NCBI RefSeq assembly: GCF_030651185.1
Contig: NZ_JAUSCJ010000029.1
Location: forward strand, 124,001 to 188,000
Direction: 5' to 3'
From: Phenylobacterium sp.
Lineage (GTDB): Bacteria > Pseudomonadota > Alphaproteobacteria > Caulobacterales > Caulobacteraceae
Length of the DNA stretch: 64,000 nt
A model generated the notes under the pieces. It was given only the letters and a program-made list of their open reading frames with translations, was not told the DNA's origin and searched no databases. The translations under genes and the position numbers were made by a program. This document shows, piece after piece, positions 59,820 to 64,000 of this stretch (within the stretch, counting starts at the first letter, position 1; every line of letters starts with the position of its first letter).

Positions 59820-60902
59820 TCAATTGGGATGCGCGCCCGCAGCCTTGGCGAGCTTGAGGGCCTCGTCGAGGGCCTGGTCGGTGGGAACGGCGACGTCGGG
59901 GGTGACGCCCTTGCCCTCCCAGTCCCAGCCGGTGTCCTGATCATAGGTGCGGCCGATCGGGATGAAGGCGGCGAAGCGGGTGTCGAGGTTGATGGTCCCG
60001 CCGTAGTGGCCAGCGCCCCGGGTGGTCTCGCCCACCAGGGTGGCGCGGTGGGTGCGCTTGAAGGCCAGGGCCAGGTGCTCGGCGGCCGAGGCCGAACGGC
60101 GGGAGGTCAGGTAGTAGACCGGGACCTTCTGCAGGCGGGTCTCGGTGGTGTCGGGAATGACGACGTGGTCCTGGGCGACCACGGTGGAGGCCGAGGGCTG
60201 GCGGACCAGGGTGGGGCCTTCCTCCAGGGTCCCGCCGTCGTCGACGCCGGCGCGGGTCTCCATGCGCACGAGATGGGTGGTCCTGGCGTAGAGCAGGGGC
60301 AGGATGGCGTTCATCTCGTCCAGGCCGCCGCCCCGGTGGGGGCGGGCGTCGATGATCACCGCGCGCGCGTCGGCATGGGCCAGCAGGAAGCTCCGCGCGC
60401 CCTGGACGCTGGCGGGTTCGCCGGTGAACTGGTTGAAGCGCAGATAGGCCACGTCGCCGATCATTCGGGTCTCCTCCAGGCCGGGCGGGCCGGAAGGCCG
60501 GGCGCTCATCGGCACGTCGGCGGGGGGCGGTCGGCGGGTCTGGAAGGCGCTCTCCAGGGCCAGGCGCAGGTGGCCGTCCGGGGAGACGGCCTGGAGGTCG
60601 GCGGTGACCTTGTCGCCGAAGGCGACGGGATCGGTGAGCTGGTCATAGGCGCCGGCGGCCTGGTTGGCGCGCAGCATGGCGGCGTAGCGGGCGCCGACCT
60701 CGGGGAAGACGAAGATCTGGTCCAACTCGTAGGCCAGCTTCTCGATCACCCGGGCGCGCTCGGCCGCGTCCATGGCGGGCGGCGGTGAGGGCGGGATGGC
60801 CAGCAGGGCCTGCATGAGGGGCGGCAGGGTGGAGGTGTCCTGGGCGGCGGCGCCCGTGGCCACCAGAAGGGCCGCGCTGGCGGCCAGCAGAAGATGACGC
60901 AT
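59820..60902 (-). CDS. S41 family peptidase (exported)
   Basis: A 360-residue protease. The signal peptide is MRHLLLAASAALLVATGAAA. The catalytic domain has YLRFNQFTGEPASVQGARSF, then AVIIDARPHRGGGLDEMNA, VYYLTSRRSASAAEHLALAF (nucleophile Ser in the SASAAE block) and LVGETTRGAGHYGG (Lys/Arg helper region). It ends with GVTPDVAVPTDQALDEALKL. No PDZ domain is seen, unlike CtpA, so it fits the smaller tricorn/IRBP-like S41 group. It is a periplasmic or surface peptidase of unknown target. It is divergent from the M20 peptidase, about 150 bases apart. Confidence 0.92.
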   Translation of the reverse strand: MRHLLLAASAALLVATGAAAQDTSTLPPLMQALLAIPPSPPPAMDAAERARVIEKLAYELDQIFVFPEVGARYAAMLRANQAAGAYDQLTDPVAFGDKVTADLQAVSPDGHLRLALESAFQTRRPPPADVPMSARPSGPPGLEETRMIGDVAYLRFNQFTGEPASVQGARSFLLAHADARAVIIDARPHRGGGLDEMNAILPLLYARTTHLVRMETRAGVDDGGTLEEGPTLVRQPSASTVVAQDHVVIPDTTETRLQKVPVYYLTSRRSASAAEHLALAFKRTHRATLVGETTRGAGHYGGTINLDTRFAAFIPIGRTYDQDTGWDWEGKGVTPDVAVPTDQALDEALKLAKAAGAHPN

Positions 60903-61048
60903 GACGGAATCCCTATCTCCCTGGCGGCTTAGAGGCGCCTGGGGCGGCGAGCAAATTAAGCTCCGGTAAGCTTGGCCGAGCCCGGTTTCCCCTTGATCGC
61001 GCGGGCGTGACGGCCACACTCCGCGCCTTGAGTTTGGAGAGTGATCGA

Positions 61049-62290
61049 ATGCGCACGATGAGGGTTGCGATGGCGGCCGTGGCCGCCCTGCTGGTTGGCG
61101 CCGGTCCGGCCCTGGCGGCGGGCAAGGACGCCAAGGTGTGGGCGGCCGCCGAGGCGGGGCGCGCGGGTCAGCTGGAGCTGCTGAAGCAGGTGGTGAACAT
61201 CGACAGCGGCACCGGCGACATTGAGGGCGGGCGCAAGGTCGCCGCCGTGCTGATCCCCCGGCTGAAGGCGCTGGGCATGACCATCGAGAGCGTGCCGGCG
61301 GAAATCCCCGGCCTGCCGGAGAACACGGTCGCCACCCTGACCGGAACCGGCAAGGCCAAGATCCTGATGATCGGCCACATCGACACGGTGTTCGGGCCCG
61401 GCACGGTGGCCAAGTGGCCATACTCGGTGGAGGGCGACCACGCGCGCGGCCCCGGCGTCGCCGACGAGAAGGGCGGGGTGGTGGAGGGGCTCTATGCGCT
61501 GCAGATCCTGCACGACCTGGGGTTCAAGGACTTCGCCAAGATCACCTACCTGATCGAGACCAGCGAAGAGCGGGGCTCGCCGGGGACGCGGGCGCTGATC
61601 GACAGGCTGGTGCGGGCCCACGACGTGGAGCTCAACCTGGAGCCCGGCGACGCGCCCGATGTGATCACGGTGTGGCGCAAGGGCTCCTCGACCATGAACA
61701 TCGACGTCAAGGGCCGCGCGGCCCATGCGGGCGTGGCCCCGCAGGACGGCCGCAACGCCGCCGTCGAACTGGTGAACCAGCTGGCCACGGTGGAGAAGTT
61801 CCCCCACTCCGGCGACGGATTGACGGTGAACCTGACCATCATCAACGCCGGCTCGCGCTACAACATCATCCCCGAGGACGCCCGCGCCCAGATCAATATC
61901 CGCGCCCGCCAGAAGAGCGACTTCGACAAGGTCGAGGCGACGCTCAAGGAGAGCGCCGCAAAGACGGTGGTGCCCGACACGGTGGTCACGATCACGCGGG
62001 AGAATTCCTTCCCGCCCCTGGCCAACAACCCGGCGACCGACGCCCTGGCCGTGCGGGCCCAGGCGATCTATGCGGGCCTGGGGCTGAAACTGGCCACCGG
62101 CGGCAATGGCGGGGCCTCGCAGTCGGCGCTCGCCTATGAGGCCGGGACGCCGGCCCTGGACGGGCTGGGTCCGGTGGGCGGCGGCTTCCACTCCGAGAAG
62201 GAATATATGGACCTCAAGTCGGTGACGCCGCGGCTCTACCTGCTGACCAAGCTGATCATGGACCTGAGCGCCAACCCGCCGAAGAAATAG
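61049..62290 (+). CDS. M20 family metallopeptidase (glutamate carboxypeptidase-like), exported
   Basis: A 413-residue zinc peptidase with a signal peptide (MRTMRVAMAAVAALLVGAGP). The metal site residues are H and D in ILMIGHIDTVFGPG, D in GPGVADEKGGVVEGLYAL, EE in TYLIETSEERGSPGTR and H near the C-terminus in GPVGGGFHSEKEYMDL. The dimerisation domain is inserted at about 210-320 (GRAAHAGVAPQDGRNAAVEL). It removes C-terminal or acylated residues, as in carboxypeptidase G2; the substrate is unknown. GGAGAG lies 7 bases before the ATG at 61049. The gene is single. Confidence 0.94.
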   Translation: MRTMRVAMAAVAALLVGAGPALAAGKDAKVWAAAEAGRAGQLELLKQVVNIDSGTGDIEGGRKVAAVLIPRLKALGMTIESVPAEIPGLPENTVATLTGTGKAKILMIGHIDTVFGPGTVAKWPYSVEGDHARGPGVADEKGGVVEGLYALQILHDLGFKDFAKITYLIETSEERGSPGTRALIDRLVRAHDVELNLEPGDAPDVITVWRKGSSTMNIDVKGRAAHAGVAPQDGRNAAVELVNQLATVEKFPHSGDGLTVNLTIINAGSRYNIIPEDARAQINIRARQKSDFDKVEATLKESAAKTVVPDTVVTITRENSFPPLANNPATDALAVRAQAIYAGLGLKLATGGNGGASQSALAYEAGTPALDGLGPVGGGFHSEKEYMDLKSVTPRLYLLTKLIMDLSANPPKK

Positions 62291-62446
62291 CGCGCTTTCC
62301 CTCGCGCGCGGGCGTCGCTAGCCTGCCCTGATGATGATCGGTTTCGTCGCGGTCTGACCGCGCCTGCAGTTGGTTCGACCTGATCCCGCGTGGCCCCCTG
62401 GGTCGCGCCAGAGCGCCTGTGCGCGCATCATCTGAAAGACGAAAAC

Positions 62447-62866
62447 ATGGACCTGATCATCCGCGGGGCCGCGAACCCTGACGACGCCTACATGCCTATC
62501 TGGGCGCCCCTGCTGGCCTTCAACCAGAAGACGGTGGGGGACGCGCAGGGGCTGCCCTTCGCCTTGACCATCAACCAACCCGACAGCGAGGAAGTGCTGG
62601 GCGGGCTCTGGGCGCTGTCGCTGTGGGGCTCGTTCTATATCGGCCTGGTGGTGACGCCGGAGGGCGGGCGCGGCGAGGGGCTGGGAACCGAGCTGATGGC
62701 CCGGGCGGAGGCCGAGGCGGTCGCCCGAGGCTGCCGCAACATGTGGCTCGACACCTACGCCTTCCAGGCGCGGGCCTTCTATGAACGGCTGGGGTTTGCG
62801 GTGTTTGGCCAGATCGACGGGCCGGCGCCGATGTTCCCCAGGTACTTCATGCGTAAGGACCTTTAG
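62447..62866 (+). CDS. GNAT family N-acetyltransferase
   Basis: A 139-residue acetyltransferase. It begins MDLIIRGAANPDDAYMPIWA and carries the acetyl-CoA loop in LVVTPEGGRGEGLGTELMAR (R/Q-x-x-G-x-G/A form). It then has EAVARGCRNMWLDTYAFQAR and the AFYERLGFAVFGQIDG strand-helix that ends the fold. It acetylates an amine on a small molecule or protein; the substrate is unknown. A terminator follows the stop directly. Confidence 0.92.
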   Translation: MDLIIRGAANPDDAYMPIWAPLLAFNQKTVGDAQGLPFALTINQPDSEEVLGGLWALSLWGSFYIGLVVTPEGGRGEGLGTELMARAEAEAVARGCRNMWLDTYAFQARAFYERLGFAVFGQIDGPAPMFPRYFMRKDL

Positions 62867-62877
62867 CAGTCAAAAAG

Positions 62878-62905
62878 AAGGGCGGCGTCCTTGGACGCCG
62901 CCCTT
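62878..62905. terminator. Bidirectional intrinsic terminator
   Basis: AAGGGCGGCGTCC pairs with GGACGCCGCCCTT, with T-rich flanks on both strands (TTTGAG to the right, and CTTTTTGAC when read on the minus strand). It lies between the convergent acetyltransferase and TonB-receptor genes. Confidence 0.82.
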
Positions 62906-62934
62906 TGAGTCAAGTTCTCGAGGGGGAAGAACCT

Positions 62935-64000
62935 CTAGAACTTTTTGGTGACGCCCAGCTTGAAGTAGCGGCCGAGCGGATTGGCGGTGAAGGGGTCGTA
63001 GCTGAGGTCCAGCCGCGCGAAGGACGGGTCAGCGTCGAAGACGTTGATCACCGAGGCCGTCAGCGTGGTCTCCCAGGGCAGGAAGACCCGGTAGCTGAGG
63101 TCGTTGGTGATGAAGGCGTCGATCTTCTGGCCCAGCGGGCTGGCGGCCGTGAAGGTCGAGGTGCCAACGCGGGTGTCGATCATCCCGTCGATGTAGCGCA
63201 GGGTCCAACGGAGGTTGTGGTCGCCGTTGGTGTATTCGCTGAAGACCGTGGCCTTCCACTGCGGCTGCGAGCCGTAGCCGAGATAGTCCATCGTGCCGGC
63301 ATAGTCGCGGGCCGGCTTGACGGTGACGCCCTCGATGACCGTGGGGGCGACCTCGTACTTGAGCACGTAGGTCATATCCAGGCCGAAGGAGAGGTCGCCG
63401 CCGGCCAGCACGTCGCGGGCCTTGTAGCTGGCCGCGAAGTCGATGCCGCTGGTCTTCAGGTCGGGGCCGTTGACGACGTTCAGACGGGTCCGGTTGATCG
63501 CCGAAGGCAGGCAGTCCGGGGTTCCGTCGGAGTTGATGTCGTTGAAGGTGACCCGGTTGCGCAGGCCGGCATAGGAGGCCACCAGGCAGTTGTTCGGCAG
63601 GCTCGTCGACGTGCCGTTCGGGAACAGCGCGTTGATGATGCCCGAGCCGCTCTCGTTGTCGATCGGGCCGGCGAAGTCGAAGGACCAGTAGTCGAGGGTG
63701 GCGTTGAAGTCGCCGACCTCCAGGATGGCGCCGACGTTCAGGGTGTTGGCCTTTTCCGGCTCCAGGTTCGGATTGCCGTAGACGTCATAGGCCCGGTAGC
63801 CGGCCGCCGCGGTGGTGTAGGCCAGCGAGGTGGTGACGGAGGGGGCGATCTGGGTCTGCGGCGGGGCGCGGAAGGTCGAGCCGGCCGAGGCGCGGAAGGC
63901 CAGCCAGTCGGTGGCCTGCCACTTCACGGCGACCTTGGGGTTGGTGGTGGCGCCGATGTTTCCGCCGTAGTCCTCGTAGCGCACGGCCAGCGTGGCGGTG
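62935..64000 (-). CDS. TonB-dependent receptor, C-terminal part (continues past window edge)
   Basis: The frame is open to base 64000 and its visible 354 residues are the C-terminal strands of a TonB-dependent receptor barrel: RYEDYGGNIGATTNPKVAVK, WLAFRASAGSTFRAPPQTQI, RAYDVYGNPNLEPEKANTLNVGAIL (the conserved NPNLxPEKANT motif), FNATLDYWSFDFAGPIDNES, and the final LGRYFKLGVTKKF with the terminal Phe. The plug domain and TonB box lie outside the window. The abundance of such receptors is typical of Caulobacterales, where they take up oligosaccharides, vitamins and siderophores; the ligand here cannot be told. Confidence 0.93.
   Translation of the reverse strand, partial: TATLAVRYEDYGGNIGATTNPKVAVKWQATDWLAFRASAGSTFRAPPQTQIAPSVTTSLAYTTAAAGYRAYDVYGNPNLEPEKANTLNVGAILEVGDFNATLDYWSFDFAGPIDNESGSGIINALFPNGTSTSLPNNCLVASYAGLRNRVTFNDINSDGTPDCLPSAINRTRLNVVNGPDLKTSGIDFAASYKARDVLAGGDLSFGLDMTYVLKYEVAPTVIEGVTVKPARDYAGTMDYLGYGSQPQWKATVFSEYTNGDHNLRWTLRYIDGMIDTRVGTSTFTAASPLGQKIDAFITNDLSYRVFLPWETTLTASVINVFDADPSFARLDLSYDPFTANPLGRYFKLGVTKKF

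Overview
The window is about 64 kb of GC-rich chromosome from an alphaproteobacterium. Gene content and style point to the Caulobacteraceae (Caulobacter or Phenylobacterium): an HWE-type histidine kinase, a split two-gene methionine synthase behind an ArsR-methyltransferase regulator, a GTTC-N7-GTTC LexA box, a GH84 hexosaminidase, TonB/FadL/OmpW outer-membrane proteins and many small secreted lipoproteins. The genus is inferred, not proven. About 57 protein genes are supported. I saw no rRNA, tRNA, CRISPR array or insertion sequence. Coding density is high, and nearly all long antisense ORFs are shadows of real genes in GC-rich DNA.

Layout. 1-6.8 kb: the start of a response regulator cut by the window edge, aminopeptidase N, OmpW behind an FNR/FixK-like box, and two acyl-CoA dehydrogenases in one operon. 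6.8-16.2 kb: a glycosyltransferase, a YfbK-type VWA protein, a coupled pair (Sel1/peptidoglycan-binding lipoprotein and beta-helix protein), a secreted amidase, CsbD, and a TetR regulator divergent from a small exported protein across a 20-bp direct repeat. 16.3-20.8 kb: ettA and a large RTX protein. 20.8-28.7 kb: YgiD-like dioxygenase, the lower saccharopine branch of lysine catabolism (aldehyde dehydrogenase and saccharopine dehydrogenase) divergent from an Lrp regulator, a P450, an MFS pump, and an HxlR regulator divergent from a MAPEG protein.

28.8-36.6 kb: stress and envelope proteins, a HAD phosphatase, a methyltransferase with no normal start codon, a C69 peptidase, an aldo/keto reductase, a class III aminotransferase and a 2-hydroxyacid dehydrogenase. 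36.7-42.8 kb: the methionine-cycle operon, regulator-metF-metH(N)-unknown-metH(C), behind an 18-bp perfect palindrome. 42.8-44.1 kb: a repeat-rich spacer with a broken copy of a terminase-small-subunit-like gene, a perfect LexA box, then the intact gene with two tandem modules. 44.1-49.7 kb: paired YeeE/YedE sulfur-transport halves, a FadL porin, lysoplasmalogenase, a GH84 enzyme and small envelope proteins. 49.8-59.6 kb: a GAF-PAS-HWE kinase convergent with a single-domain response regulator, a nucleotidyltransferase-fold protein, a nucleosidase-like protein, two paralogous pentapeptide-repeat proteins, a BaiN-like flavoprotein and a DsbA-like protein. 59.8-64 kb: S41 and M20 peptidases, an acetyltransferase and the C-terminal part of a TonB-dependent receptor.

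Most of the window is ordinary housekeeping and accessory metabolism, and I found no certain new defence or secretion system. The stretches most worth a second look are: the SOS-boxed terminase-like gene with its degraded copy; the unknown gene between the two metH halves with no spacing; the methyltransferase with an ideal Shine-Dalgarno but an ATC at the start position; the twin pentapeptide proteins with a shared non-repeat insert; and the RTX protein built from a second repeat about 48 residues long.
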